Source of the DNA: Hahella sp050299855
Lineage (GTDB): Bacteria > Pseudomonadota > Gammaproteobacteria > Pseudomonadales > Oleiphilaceae
Direction: 5' to 3'
Assembly: GCA_050299855.1 (NCBI GenBank)
Contig: JBNKWQ010000051.1
Location: 62,001-126,000 of the forward strand
Length of the DNA: 64,000 nucleotides
A program made the translations under genes and the position numbers. Numbering within the stretch: the stretch's first letter is position 1; each line of letters begins with the position of its first letter. Under the pieces are notes generated by a model. The model did not search any database and was not told the DNA's origin. It saw only the letters and a program-made list of their open reading frames with translations. Positions 7,953 to 17,368 of the stretch are shown in pieces.

Positions 7953-8855
7953 CTATTTGCCTGCTGTATATCGACGGTAACTTTCCACGACCCGTAAAAA
8001 GCACTGGGCAAATCCATGAACATCTCCAGGCCAACGGGCCGTCACCAGATTGCCATCCTCAACTACCCAGGCAGGACGCTGATTATGAAGTGTATCGCGA
8101 TGCAAACCGCTGTTTTTGATCGCGAAATCTTTGCTGCCTTTGGTCGGCAGACGGAAGTCTTCCGGTGAAGCAAGCTCACGTTTAATCTCTGCCTCCACAC
8201 TCCAGAAGCCGGGCGCTTCCATCGAATTTTCCAGATAGGTGCGATAGTAGCGGGGGTCCCAAAAGCGGAAGATACGCCCTAACATCCAGGCCTTGCGTTC
8301 GAACTCCCATGGTAGTGCTGTCAGCTTGCGGTCAAACAGTATGGACTTTCCCTGTTCATCTTTACTACGGGCAAGCACCAGAACACCATGACAAATTGCC
8401 GCTACCGGAACATGGGTATTGGTCTGGGCGGATTTGAAGCAGGCGGCTATTTTGGCTTGAAGCACTTCATCTTCCAGAAAGGGCCGCATGGATTTCGCAT
8501 GGCCGCCAGGCAAAACCAGGCCATCAATAGCTTCCGGTTGTATTTCCTGATAGGTCATGGGGGACTGGTAGGCGGCATCGGCCAGCATGTCAGTGTAAGC
8601 GCGGCGGGCAGCGGCATTGGCACGTAACATCAGCCCTATGGCCTTAAGCTGCTTTAGCCCTGGAATCCATCCCCACCAATCCAGCCCCACTCCTGTCACC
8701 ATCAGTGGGTCAGCGGCGGCGGATCGGCCATCCGGCGTGGCAAATAGAATCTCTTGACCGTTGCGTTTAAGCACCTGCCAACTTACCGCGGCCTCACTGG
8801 GATCAAACCCTTCCGAGGGTAAAACGATAACAGTAGGTTGTGGAGGCTTGTCCAT
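7953..8855 (-). CDS. DJ-1/PfpI (class I glutamine amidotransferase-like) protein
   Basis: A 300-residue Rossmann-like protein of the DJ-1/PfpI superfamily. The nucleophile elbow is AAICHGVLVLAR with Cys155 followed by His156, preceded by the GLVLPGGHAKSMRPF segment. Members include chaperones, glyoxalases (Hsp31-like) and proteases; at 300 aa with an insertion around residues 45-100 it is nearer the long Hsp31-like members than to 180-aa PfpI. The third catalytic residue is not obvious. No signal peptide. It is convergent with the DUF3501 gene. Confidence 0.8.
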   Translation of the reverse strand: MDKPPQPTVIVLPSEGFDPSEAAVSWQVLKRNGQEILFATPDGRSAAADPLMVTGVGLDWWGWIPGLKQLKAIGLMLRANAAARRAYTDMLADAAYQSPMTYQEIQPEAIDGLVLPGGHAKSMRPFLEDEVLQAKIAACFKSAQTNTHVPVAAICHGVLVLARSKDEQGKSILFDRKLTALPWEFERKAWMLGRIFRFWDPRYYRTYLENSMEAPGFWSVEAEIKRELASPEDFRLPTKGSKDFAIKNSGLHRDTLHNQRPAWVVEDGNLVTARWPGDVHGFAQCFLRVVESYRRYTAGK

Positions 8856-9115
8856 GGCGAAGGGATTCCTGAAATCGACGTGACTAATATCAGGCCTTAC
8901 TCTGCCATAATGTTGGAGTAAAAAGCATCTATGTTGGAATAGGCCTCAACCTGATCAATACCAGATTCTGAACAACCGGGTAGATAAAGTACCAAAGAGT
9001 TCCACTTTTTCGGCCGGTTGAATCCCTATGGGTTGAAAACCCCTCGCAAAACCCCATTTAGGAAAATTACGGGGTCTCACCGATGCCCTTAATATCATAT
9101 AAGCAGGAGAACAAC

Positions 9116-9397
9116 ATGGCACGAGCATCCGCACGCCACATACTGGTCAACAGTGAAGAACAATGCAGCCAACTGAAAACCGAAATTGAAAATGGCGCAG
9201 ACTTCGCCGCTCTGGCTAAGGAACACTCCTCTTGCCCTTCAGGTCGCCAAGGCGGCGAACTGGGTGAGTTTGGCCCAGGTCAAATGGTGAAGGAATTTGA
9301 CGAAGTTGTCTTCAGCGCGCCTGTTGGCCAGGTTCAGGGCCCGGTAAAAACCCAGTTTGGTTTCCACCTGGTTGAAGTAACCAAGCGTACAGACTGA
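9116..9397 (+). CDS. ppiC: parvulin-type peptidyl-prolyl cis-trans isomerase
   Basis: A 93-residue stand-alone parvulin, nearly identical in length to E. coli PpiC. Seen: ASARHILVNSEEQC, the SSCPSGRQGGELGEFGPGQM loop, FDEVVFSAPVGQ and QFGFHLVEVTKR, which together form the PpiC active site. It isomerises Xaa-Pro bonds in the cytoplasm; there is no signal peptide. The start is ATG 9116 preceded by AGGAG; an upstream in-frame start at 9083 adds residues with no family match. A strong terminator follows at 9479. Confidence 0.92.
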   Translation: MARASARHILVNSEEQCSQLKTEIENGADFAALAKEHSSCPSGRQGGELGEFGPGQMVKEFDEVVFSAPVGQVQGPVKTQFGFHLVEVTKRTD

Positions 9398-9407
9398 TTA
9401 TCAGGAC

Positions 9408-9473
9408 CTGTTGACACGATCTATCTGTTAATATTAGTCACCTGTTAACACTATCCAATTCATCTGTTAACAC
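9408..9473 (+). repeat. four CTGTTAACAC-like direct repeats
   Basis: Copies start at 9408 (CTGTTGACAC), 9425 (CTGTTAATAT), 9442 and 9464 (CTGTTAACAC twice). Spacing is 17, 17 and 22 bp. The core GTTAAC is palindromic. They lie between the ppiC stop and the ppiC terminator, about 55-120 bp upstream of the ABC exporter start. The regular spacing suggests a binding array or a diverged tandem repeat. Confidence 0.7.
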
Positions 9474-9478
9474 AATTC

Positions 9479-9505
9479 AAAAGGGAGCGATCGGCTCCCT
9501 TTTTT
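9479..9505 (+). terminator. intrinsic terminator of ppiC
   Basis: GGGAGC / GCTCCC stem (extended by A-T pairs) with a 5-nt loop and six T residues at 9500-9505. Confidence 0.88.
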
Positions 9506-9528
9506 AGGCCCCCGGGACACTGGTGCTT

Positions 9529-11289
9529 ATGCAAAAACCTCGTTGGCAGGCTGTCAGGATGGCAGCACAGTTTCTAACCCCCTATAGACGCCAGATCGTT
9601 TATGCCCTGAGTGCCCTGCTCTTCACGGCAACAATTACGTTGTCCATCGGCCAGGGTATCCGGCTATTGATTGATCAGGGGTTTGCCACTGCTTCTGCCG
9701 AACTGCTGACCCAATATGTCCTCATATTCCTATGTCTGGTAATAGCGCTGGCATTTGGTACTTTTACCCGCTACTACTGGGTCACCTGGTTGGGAGAGCG
9801 CGTGGTTGCCGATATTCGTGACAAGGTTTTCCGGCACCTGATAGACCTTCACCCCGGTTTCTTTGAAGATAATCGGAGCCTGGAAATTCAGTCCCGTCTG
9901 ACGGCAGATACCACCTTACTACAGTCTGTGATTGGTTCATCGGTATCCATGGCGCTACGTAATCTCATCATGATGGTGGGGGGAATTATCTGGTTGTTTA
10001 TCACTAACGCCAAACTGACTGCCATCGTGATGATTTCAGTCCCACTGGTCGTTACCCCTATCCTTATTTTCGGTCGGCGTGTCAGGCTGCTTTCCAGGGT
10101 CAGCCAGGATAAAGTGGCCGATGTCGGCGCCTATGTCGGGGAGATACTCGGCCAGATAAAAATAGTTCAGGCCTATAATCACCAGGGCATTGATAAAGAA
10201 CGCTTCCATAACCATGTGGAAGCGGCGTTTAAAATCGCCAAACAGCGCACGGTGCAACGGGGGCTATTGATCACAGTGGTTATCGTGCTGGTATTGGGAG
10301 CTGTTGGTGCCATGCTCTGGATCGGCGGGCTGGATGTCATTGAAGGCAGAATTACCGGCGGTGAACTGGCGGCCTTCGTTTTTTACAGTGTGATTGTCGG
10401 TTCGGCAGTAGGGTCTATTTCAGAAGTCATAGGCGAACTGCAACGGGCGGCAGGAGCTACAGAACGCATTGTAGAATTGCTGGAGTCACGCAGTGAAATC
10501 ATCGCCAGCGATAATCCTTTGCCATTACCCACCAGTGTCGCCGGCAATATTGATATTCGCGGACTGACGTTTGCCTACCCGTCGCGCCCCCAACAAAATG
10601 CCATCGATGGCCTTACCCTGCATATCCCCGCCGGGGAAACCCTGGCGCTGGTCGGCCCCTCAGGTGCAGGAAAGTCCACTTTGTTTGATCTGCTGCTGCG
10701 TTTTTTCGACAGCAGAGACGGTGCGATTTTTCTGGACGGCGTCAATATCAGGGATTTAGCTCCCGCCGATTTGCGGAAATGTTTTGCTCTGGTTTCACAA
10801 ACCCCCAGCCTGTTTTACGGTACCGTGGAAGACAATCTGAAATATGCCAGACCTGATGCCAGCAATGAGGAAATGATTGCAGCCGCCACGGCGGCACATG
10901 CCCATGACTTTATTTCCGCCCTACCCGAGGGTTACCAGACACGACTGGGTGACGCAGGAACAGGGTTATCCGGAGGACAAAAGCAACGTCTGGCCATTGC
11001 CCGCGCAATATTGGCCGATGCGCCTATTCTCCTGCTGGATGAAGCTACCAGTGCTCTGGATGCCCAGAGTGAATACTGGGTGCAACAAGCCCTGGATCAA
11101 CTCATGGTGAATCGCACCACCTTAGTCATCGCCCATCGTCTGGCGACGGTAAAAAATGCCGATCGGATTGCCGTAATGAATCATGGACACCTGGATTCAC
11201 TGGGCACCCACGATACCCTGCTGGAACAGAGTGAGCTTTACGCCCGACTGGCCTCACTACAGTTTCGTCATCAGGGAGCGGCTGTTTGA
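9529..11289 (+). CDS. MsbA-related ABC transporter, fused permease and ATPase
   Basis: A half-size exporter of about 586 aa. The N-terminal membrane domain has about six helices (residues about 20-310) and a C-terminal ATPase (about 340-575). Walker A GPSGAGKST, Q-loop SQTPSLFYG, signature LSGGQKQRLAIARAIL, Walker B ILLLDEATSALD and the H-loop IAHRLATVK are all intact, so it should work as a homodimer. It most resembles the MsbA-related lipid/drug exporter group; the cargo is not predictable. ATG 9529 is preferred over GTG 9523, though neither has a strong SD. Four CTGTTAACAC-like repeats precede it. Confidence 0.9.
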   Translation: MQKPRWQAVRMAAQFLTPYRRQIVYALSALLFTATITLSIGQGIRLLIDQGFATASAELLTQYVLIFLCLVIALAFGTFTRYYWVTWLGERVVADIRDKVFRHLIDLHPGFFEDNRSLEIQSRLTADTTLLQSVIGSSVSMALRNLIMMVGGIIWLFITNAKLTAIVMISVPLVVTPILIFGRRVRLLSRVSQDKVADVGAYVGEILGQIKIVQAYNHQGIDKERFHNHVEAAFKIAKQRTVQRGLLITVVIVLVLGAVGAMLWIGGLDVIEGRITGGELAAFVFYSVIVGSAVGSISEVIGELQRAAGATERIVELLESRSEIIASDNPLPLPTSVAGNIDIRGLTFAYPSRPQQNAIDGLTLHIPAGETLALVGPSGAGKSTLFDLLLRFFDSRDGAIFLDGVNIRDLAPADLRKCFALVSQTPSLFYGTVEDNLKYARPDASNEEMIAAATAAHAHDFISALPEGYQTRLGDAGTGLSGGQKQRLAIARAILADAPILLLDEATSALDAQSEYWVQQALDQLMVNRTTLVIAHRLATVKNADRIAVMNHGHLDSLGTHDTLLEQSELYARLASLQFRHQGAAV

Positions 11290-11333
11290 TCAGCCCACAT
11301 CCACCTTGTTTGAAAATAGCGAAATTCAAGCCT

Positions 11334-11366
11334 AAAAAAAGCACTAGTCTCAGAAAGAGCTAGTGC
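11334..11366 (-). terminator. intrinsic terminator of the mdh-like gene
   Basis: GCACTAG (11341-11347) and CTAGTGC (11360-11366) form the stem. On the minus strand it is followed by seven T residues (A-run 11334-11340). Confidence 0.8.
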
Positions 11367-11443
11367 GAATAACACATAGAAGAAAGTTGATACCTGAAGA
11401 CAAAAACCTATGGCTAATAACGTTAAAGGCAGCTATTTGTTTT

Positions 11444-12472
11444 TCAGGCCACAGCTCCTGTCATGGACGTGAAACCACGCCTGGCCAGACTGTTTTCCGG
11501 CAGCAGTGACAACACTGCTTGACGCTCCCGCAACAACTCCTGCTCAGTCTCCTGAATCATTTTTTTGCAGAAATCATCAAGTTCAAGGCCGTTAACAATA
11601 TCGATATGACCATGGCGGCAGATCACCGGGAAGGAGAAAAACAGGCCTGGCGCCACGCCGTATTCACCGTGGCTGAATACGCCCATGCTGACAAAATCAC
11701 CTGTAGGCGTTCCAACCATCCAATCTTTCAAATGGTCGATAATGGCCTGTGCAGCGGAGGCCGCACTGGTACGTCCTTTAACGGATATGACAGCCTCACC
11801 CCTGTGCTGCACCTCAGAAATCATAATTTCACGGTACCAGTCTAAATCCAGTCCTCGGCGCAGCGGTCGTCCATCAATATGCACATGGCTGGCATCCGGA
11901 AACTGGGTACTGGCGTGATTACCCCAGACAGCCAGGCGCTCAATACTCTGCGGGCTGACGCACAATTTGCGGGATAGAAAGCCCTTGGCCCGGTTGTGGT
12001 CAAGCCGCATCAGCACGGTAAACTGGCTGGGTGACAAAGAACCTGCATTTGCCCAGGCGATCAAGGCATTGGTATTAGCCGGGTTGCCTACGACCAGCAC
12101 CTTAACGGACGGCTTGGCAAACTGGCCCAGGGCCTTACCCTGCTCAGCAAAAATCTGTGCATTGTCGTGCAACAGGTCAATACGTTCCATGCCGGCAGTT
12201 CTTGGTTTCGCGCCGACGAGGATAGCGTAGTCACAGTCGACAAATCCGGATTCTGCATTGTCATGCAGACTGACAGATTCAAGTAGTGGGAAGGCACAGT
12301 CTTCCAGCTCCATGGCCAGGCCTTGCAGCGACTTCATTGCATCCGGACGTTCAATCAGGTGAAGCCTGATGGGACGCTGACCAAAGGGGTCACCGGCAGC
12401 AAGACGAAACAATAGTGATTGGCAAATACTGCCTGCTGCCCCGGTGATCGCAACGGTGAGTGGCTGAGTCAT
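11444..12472 (-). CDS. mdh: malate dehydrogenase (NAD-dependent, cytosolic-type)
   Basis: A 342-residue malate dehydrogenase of the type found in many pseudomonads and related to plant or cytosolic MDH. Seen: the nucleotide-binding loop ITGAAGSICQSLLFRLAAGD, VVGNPANTNA, RLDHNRAKG (substrate Arg/Asp) and VWGNHASTQFPD with the catalytic His. It interconverts malate and oxaloacetate in the TCA cycle. The usual GxIG is GSIC here, a mild departure at the dinucleotide loop. The start is ATG 12472 preceded by GGAGG; the frame is open a further 31 codons upstream without conserved sequence. It is monocistronic with its own terminator. Confidence 0.85.
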   Translation of the reverse strand: MTQPLTVAITGAAGSICQSLLFRLAAGDPFGQRPIRLHLIERPDAMKSLQGLAMELEDCAFPLLESVSLHDNAESGFVDCDYAILVGAKPRTAGMERIDLLHDNAQIFAEQGKALGQFAKPSVKVLVVGNPANTNALIAWANAGSLSPSQFTVLMRLDHNRAKGFLSRKLCVSPQSIERLAVWGNHASTQFPDASHVHIDGRPLRRGLDLDWYREIMISEVQHRGEAVISVKGRTSAASAAQAIIDHLKDWMVGTPTGDFVSMGVFSHGEYGVAPGLFFSFPVICRHGHIDIVNGLELDDFCKKMIQETEQELLRERQAVLSLLPENSLARRGFTSMTGAVA

Positions 12473-12795
12473 AACATCCTCCAAGAATGTTGAGCGAAAT
12501 TCGCGATAAACCAGCTCCATTGTATGGCGACCTCTCTGTAAATGTAGTTTCCACCATAGTCGCAAACCGCTTAGACATTAGGCGTAGTCACTTAAAATGC
12601 CGTATGCCTCGCCTTATACCAGCACCAAAACCGCTCATTAATTGACCGTGTTTGGTGCTTTCCAGACGTTAGAACGACCTTATAGTCAGTCCCCACTAAT
12701 CTCTTTTACTCCCTTTGACACATCTGTAGTATGATGCTTTCCAGCTGGCTTTTAAGCTTAATGTTCCTTTCAAAACAATCGATTAAGTGGATCCT
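12473..12795. other. 323-bp intergenic region, divergent promoters expected
   Basis: It separates the divergent mdh-like and DUF4156 genes and must hold both promoters. A TTGACA at 12715-12720 and TATGAT at 12730-12735 are visible but only nine bases apart, so they do not form one sigma-70 promoter. No small gene, RNA or strong hairpin was recognised. Confidence 0.5.
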
Positions 12796-13128
12796 ATGAA
12801 AATCTTCAAAAACGCCTCTGTTCTTTTTTCCTCTTTACTGGTGGCCCTTACACTTACTTCTTGTGCAACCGTCAAGCCAACACCGGGCTCTGAAACAGTT
12901 CAGCTAATCACCCAGGAAGCGGGAGCTCAATGCCAGCGTCTCGGAAGTGCCTCGGCCCAGGTGCTTGATGAGGTTGCATTCCTGCCTCGCGGAGATGCTC
13001 CTATGGCTGATGAGCTGTTGGTGCTGGCCAAAAACGAAGCGGTGAAGATGGGGGGCAATGCAGTTGCTACAGCAGGGGAAATTGTTGACGGTACCCGCAG
13101 CTATATTGTTTTCCTCTGCGGCCAATAA
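12796..13128 (+). CDS. DUF4156 family lipoprotein
   Basis: A 110-residue outer-envelope lipoprotein. The signal peptide ends in a lipobox (LVALTLTSC), the Cys being about residue 23, followed by ATVKPTPGSETVQLI. The pattern of a Cys pair in the mature part (QCQRLG and FLCGQ) and NEAVKMGGNAVA match the DUF4156 family, small Rcs-type lipoproteins of unknown function. ATG 12796 is preferred over GTG 12787. It is 17 bp upstream of polB, so the two are probably co-transcribed. Confidence 0.75.
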   Translation: MKIFKNASVLFSSLLVALTLTSCATVKPTPGSETVQLITQEAGAQCQRLGSASAQVLDEVAFLPRGDAPMADELLVLAKNEAVKMGGNAVATAGEIVDGTRSYIVFLCGQ

Positions 13129-13145
13129 GTGTGTATTGAACAGGC

Positions 13146-15722
13146 GTGCGCTCAGCTTTTTTACTGACCCGACAATGGGACGATGTCCCGGTGGCCGGCG
13201 GCGGGAAGCAACTCGAACTGGTATTCTGGGCCAAAGGCCCGGATGGCCCAGTCCGCTTACACCTCCCTACTCAGTACGCTGTTTGTTTTGTCGAGCAAAA
13301 GCAGGCTGAGCGTGCACGCCAGATTCTGCAGTCGGAATATGGTGCTGCAGCTGATACCTCTCGCTCCCCCCACAGCGTCAATGCGGTTTGGCACTGCAAA
13401 AGTGTGAAACTGCAAAGCTTTAACGGCCACCCAGTAGATGCGTTTTATTTCCGCGAACAGCGCAGCCTTTATCGTGCCAGGGATCTATTGCAAAGCATCG
13501 GCATTACTCCTCTTGAAGCGGATATCCATCCACACGACCGCTATCTGATGGAACGCTTTGTGACCGCCTCCTTCGAATATCGCGGAGACTGCAAAAGACT
13601 TGGCCAATATGCCGCCGTGACCTTACCGGCCATCCGACCCGGTCGTTACCAACCAGACTTTCGAGTACTGTCTCTGGATATTGAAACGTCTATGACCGGC
13701 GACCACCTTTACTCTATCGGTATGGTGGTTTCCGATAGCCTTGCCCCACTGGATGCACAGATTGACCACCGGCGAAGGGAAGAGAATCCCGTCATCAACA
13801 AAGTTTTCATGATTGGCAATGAAAACAATCTTTATCCAGCCGATAAATCGAAAATACAGTCCAGTGGCAAACCGGAGTACCTGGAATTCTGCCAAGACGA
13901 GTTGAATCTCATGCAGCGATTTATGATTTGGTTCAATGAGGTCGACCCGGACATTATCATCGGCTGGAGTGTCATCAATTTTGATCTTCGCTTTTTGCAG
14001 CGCAAAGCCGATGCTTTGGGAATACCGCTTCTTATGGGGCGCGGTAACAGTCCACTGGACTGGCGTCAATCACGTATGGATGAAGGCCACTTCACCCTGT
14101 GTATGCCGGGAAGGGCTGTCCTGGACGGCATTGAAACCCTGAAGTCCGCCACCTATAACTTTGAGAGTTTTTCCCTGCAGAATGTTGCCAGTGTGATGTT
14201 GAAGCGGGGCAAGCTGATCCATGATGTGGACAACCGGGGTGAAGAAATCACCCGTCAGTTCCACGAAGATAAAATATCCCTTGCCGCCTATAACCTGGAA
14301 GATTGCCAGCTGGTCTGGGATATTTTCAAGCATTCTCAATTGCTGGCTTTCGCCATTGAACGGGCCGAGCTGACCGGCCTGACTATGGACAGGTTTGGCG
14401 GCTCAGTGGCCGCCTTTGATCACCGTTACCTGCCACGCTTACATCGTGCCGGTTATGTAGCGCCAAGCCTGGTTAAGGATCCCGTCGGCGTCGGCAGCCC
14501 TGGTGGTTACGTTATGGACTCCCGCCCCGGGCTTTATGAGCATGTGCTGGTGCTGGACTTTAAAAGTCTGTATCCGAGCATAATACGCACCTACAAAATT
14601 GATCCATTGGCTCGCATCCTAGGCATTACCGGGGAGAGCGAACCAGCCCACAGCCGTGATGATCAATGGGACCAGCAGGAAACACCGGATGTGAACAGAA
14701 ACATGTTTGTGCCCGGATTTAACGGTGCGGTTTTCAGCAAGGATTCCCCGATTCTACCGGACCTTATCGGCGAACTCTGGGCCGCCAGAGACGAAGCCAA
14801 ACGTCAGAAAAACGCTGCCATGTCCCAGGCGATCAAAATTTTGATGAACTCATTCTACGGGGTACTGGGAACACCCGGGTGCCGTTTTTTTGACTATCGC
14901 CTACCCAGCTCCATCACCTTGCGTGGCCACCATATTCTTAACCGTACCAGGCAACTGATTGAGGAAAAAGGTCATCAGGTTATCTACGGTGATACAGATT
15001 CCGTTTTTGTACGTTTGCAAAATATTAAGAATCTGAGCAACGATCAGATTTTCAAAATTGGTGACCAGCTTTCGGTACACCTGAATCAGTGGTGGCAAAG
15101 AACTCTGCAGGCAGATTATGAAATTGAAAGCTATCTGGAAATAGAATTCGAAACCCACTTCACCCGTTTTGTAATGCCCACCATCAGAGGCTCGGAAAAA
15201 GGCAGCAAGAAGCGTTACGCAGGCTTGATGGTGAAACCGGACGGTAGCGAGTCCCTGGTATTCAAGGGTCTGGAAACCGTGCGCACCGACTGGACCCTAC
15301 TGGCAAGAGAGTTTCAGAAAGAGCTTTACCGCCGGATCTTTTACCGGGAACCCTATGAGCAATATATACAGTCGCTGGTGGAATCCGTGCGCAAAGGTGA
15401 GCGCGATGAACAGCTTTACTACCGCAAGCGCCTGCGCCGTAAAATAGATGAATATGAGCGCAATATCCCCCCACATGTCCAGGCGGCACGCAGAGCCAAT
15501 CAACAGCGTCAGTTAGAGGGCAACCCTCCTCTCTACCGGCGTGGTGATTGGGTGGAATATGTGGTGACGGTGAACGGCCCCGAAACACTTAGCTACCGGC
15601 AATATCCATTGGATTACGACCTCTATATCGAACGCCAGATAGCTCCCATTGTTGATGGTATCACCCAGTTCCTGGGCACCACTTACGATCAGATCGCTGG
15701 CCCGCAGATTGGTCTTTTTTAG
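13146..15722 (+). CDS. polB: DNA polymerase II (family B)
   Basis: An 858-residue family B polymerase, versus 783 in E. coli. The 3'-5' exonuclease Exo I motif is SLDIETS (about residue 177). Polymerase motif A is DFKSLYPSIIR (about 472), motif B has KILMNSFYGVLG, and motif C is YGDTDSV (about 614). It takes part in replication restart and translesion synthesis, usually under SOS control. The C-terminal QIGLF matches the beta-clamp binding motif (QLGLF in E. coli). The start is GTG 13146, where the family's N-terminal FLLTRQWDD begins; the SD is weak. Extra length is partly in the segment between motif A and the PILPDLIGELW helix. No clear LexA box was found upstream. Confidence 0.95.
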   Translation: MRSAFLLTRQWDDVPVAGGGKQLELVFWAKGPDGPVRLHLPTQYAVCFVEQKQAERARQILQSEYGAAADTSRSPHSVNAVWHCKSVKLQSFNGHPVDAFYFREQRSLYRARDLLQSIGITPLEADIHPHDRYLMERFVTASFEYRGDCKRLGQYAAVTLPAIRPGRYQPDFRVLSLDIETSMTGDHLYSIGMVVSDSLAPLDAQIDHRRREENPVINKVFMIGNENNLYPADKSKIQSSGKPEYLEFCQDELNLMQRFMIWFNEVDPDIIIGWSVINFDLRFLQRKADALGIPLLMGRGNSPLDWRQSRMDEGHFTLCMPGRAVLDGIETLKSATYNFESFSLQNVASVMLKRGKLIHDVDNRGEEITRQFHEDKISLAAYNLEDCQLVWDIFKHSQLLAFAIERAELTGLTMDRFGGSVAAFDHRYLPRLHRAGYVAPSLVKDPVGVGSPGGYVMDSRPGLYEHVLVLDFKSLYPSIIRTYKIDPLARILGITGESEPAHSRDDQWDQQETPDVNRNMFVPGFNGAVFSKDSPILPDLIGELWAARDEAKRQKNAAMSQAIKILMNSFYGVLGTPGCRFFDYRLPSSITLRGHHILNRTRQLIEEKGHQVIYGDTDSVFVRLQNIKNLSNDQIFKIGDQLSVHLNQWWQRTLQADYEIESYLEIEFETHFTRFVMPTIRGSEKGSKKRYAGLMVKPDGSESLVFKGLETVRTDWTLLAREFQKELYRRIFYREPYEQYIQSLVESVRKGERDEQLYYRKRLRRKIDEYERNIPPHVQAARRANQQRQLEGNPPLYRRGDWVEYVVTVNGPETLSYRQYPLDYDLYIERQIAPIVDGITQFLGTTYDQIAGPQIGLF

Positions 15723-15873
15723 GGTCTGATTTTGAATTTACAGCCGGCTGCTTTTCAGCTTTCCCTGCAGGTAACCCTTTAACATTCTGCTTTGGCCACT
15801 TATGCTGTCACCAAGTGCAGTGACGCTATCTGACGAAGATTGAGTTTTTCACTCTCCCCACGGAGGACACAAC

Positions 15874-16857
15874 ATGGCTGTTACCGTAGGCACCTTCAAT
15901 CTGAACAACCTTTTTTCCCGCTTCAACTTTCAGGCCCAGGTCGAAAACATTCCACAGTCTGGTGGCGGCCTTACTTTCGAGTACAGTTCTCAGGCATCCG
16001 GTAATCCGCTCAGTTTCCAGGTGCGGACTTTTATGGGTCAGCTGGTTAAAGGCAAAGATGTGGCGGACACACAGGAAATTGCCGATAGAATCAAGGCAAT
16101 GAATGTCGATGTCCTGGCGGTGCAGGAGGTGGAACATATTGAAATATTGAAAGCCTTCAATCGCGATTTCCTCGACGGAATGTATTCCGAAGTGGTATTG
16201 GTGGAAGCCAATGATCAGCGTCTAATCGATGTGGGAGTGTTATCGAAGTTACCCCTGGGCGCTATCACTTCCTTTCAAACGGCAGTACATCCCGATGCCC
16301 CTTATAAACGGGTATTCAGCCGTGACCTTATACGGGTGGAAGTCCTCAATCCCCAACGTAAAAAGAAGCTCTTCAGCCTCTATAATACTCACTTAAAAAG
16401 TGCATTCGTTCCCTTTTATGAAGACCAGGTATTGGGTCAGCAAGCGGCGAATACAAGACGACAGCAGCAAGCTGAAATGATCTCGGAACTAATCAGTGCC
16501 GTGGAAAGACCCAATAGCGCGTTTATCCTCACCGGGGATATGAACGACACACCCGATTCACTCTGTTTACAACCGATGTATATCGCAGATGGACTCCCTC
16601 TCTTTAATGCGTTAACCAATCCTCAGGAAACCCGCCCCGCGAAAAATGAAACTCAGGGGCCCGGTCCTCAGACCACAGCCTGGACCTATCGCCGCAACCC
16701 CCCCGGCCCGCAACCCCCGGAATTCCATTTAATCGATCAGATATGGCTGAGCGCTTCCCTTAAAGACAAATGGCTATCCGCTCATATAGACCGCCGCACC
16801 AAACATGGCGGCGATGGCAGCGACCACGACCCTGCCTGGGTGGAACTGGATTTGTAA
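15874..16857 (+). CDS. endonuclease/exonuclease/phosphatase (EEP) family protein
   Basis: A 327-residue metal-dependent hydrolase of the DNase I/exonuclease III fold. Motifs in order: GTFNLNNLFSRF (about residue 6), AVQEVEH with the metal-binding Glu (about 83), LYNTHLKS (about 170), LTGDMNDTPDS (about 221) and the catalytic SDHDPAWVEL near the C-terminus. No signal peptide, so it should be cytoplasmic. Substrates in this superfamily range from DNA to phospholipids and inositol phosphates and cannot be decided here. ATG 15874 follows GGAGG. It is 151 bp from polB, so probably separate. Confidence 0.85.
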   Translation: MAVTVGTFNLNNLFSRFNFQAQVENIPQSGGGLTFEYSSQASGNPLSFQVRTFMGQLVKGKDVADTQEIADRIKAMNVDVLAVQEVEHIEILKAFNRDFLDGMYSEVVLVEANDQRLIDVGVLSKLPLGAITSFQTAVHPDAPYKRVFSRDLIRVEVLNPQRKKKLFSLYNTHLKSAFVPFYEDQVLGQQAANTRRQQQAEMISELISAVERPNSAFILTGDMNDTPDSLCLQPMYIADGLPLFNALTNPQETRPAKNETQGPGPQTTAWTYRRNPPGPQPPEFHLIDQIWLSASLKDKWLSAHIDRRTKHGGDGSDHDPAWVELDL

Positions 16858-16953
16858 TTCAGCGGAAGACACTTCCTATGTGCCGCCGATTGAGCGGCAC
16901 ACCATCCATGTTCACTGCGAATCTGGAAATGTACTTACAGAGGTTTATATCAT

Positions 16954-17154
16954 TCAGCCGCTTTCGACTTTCTGATAAAGCGCTTCATTAGAGTGACGGA
17001 TATACAGGAACAGCTCATTTTCAGCTTCCTGCATGGAGCGGAAGGGACCTTCCTGTGAGTTTTCTCTGGTTATGAAGTACCAACCGTCAGCGGTATGGAT
17101 AAAACGGTCACTACGGAACCAGGCACGTTCTGCTTCGCCGGATCTTACAGCCAT
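16954..17154 (-). CDS. small DUF6316-like protein
   Basis: A 66-residue protein starting MAVRSGEAERAWFRSDRF. The pattern RSDRF-x-WYFITRE-x-GPF and a following EAENELFLYIRH helix resemble the small pseudomonad DUF6316 family (unknown function; assignment from memory). The start ATG 17154 is preceded by GGAGGG at correct spacing, which supports a real gene. No signal peptide or metal motif is visible. It stands alone between convergent and divergent neighbours. Confidence 0.6.
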   Translation of the reverse strand: MAVRSGEAERAWFRSDRFIHTADGWYFITRENSQEGPFRSMQEAENELFLYIRHSNEALYQKVESG

Positions 17155-17368
17155 GACACCCTCCACAGATATTACAACTTACCCTTTCAGGTTAGATCAT
17201 TTTTTGACCACACCACAAATGATAGATTGTCAATAAATGCAAAATACGAACCGTTGTATGAACGAGTCTATTGGCAAAGACCAGTACTGATTTGGGCCAG
17301 TTAGGGTCTAAGGGGCCCAAATCTGAACTAATTTAGCGTTGGTCAGGATCAGATAGTCTATGCTGGCC

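Noticed and set aside
12715..12735. TTGACA and TATGAT as a promoter of the DUF4156-polB unit
   Set aside because: Only nine bases separate the hexamers; sigma-70 needs about 16-18.
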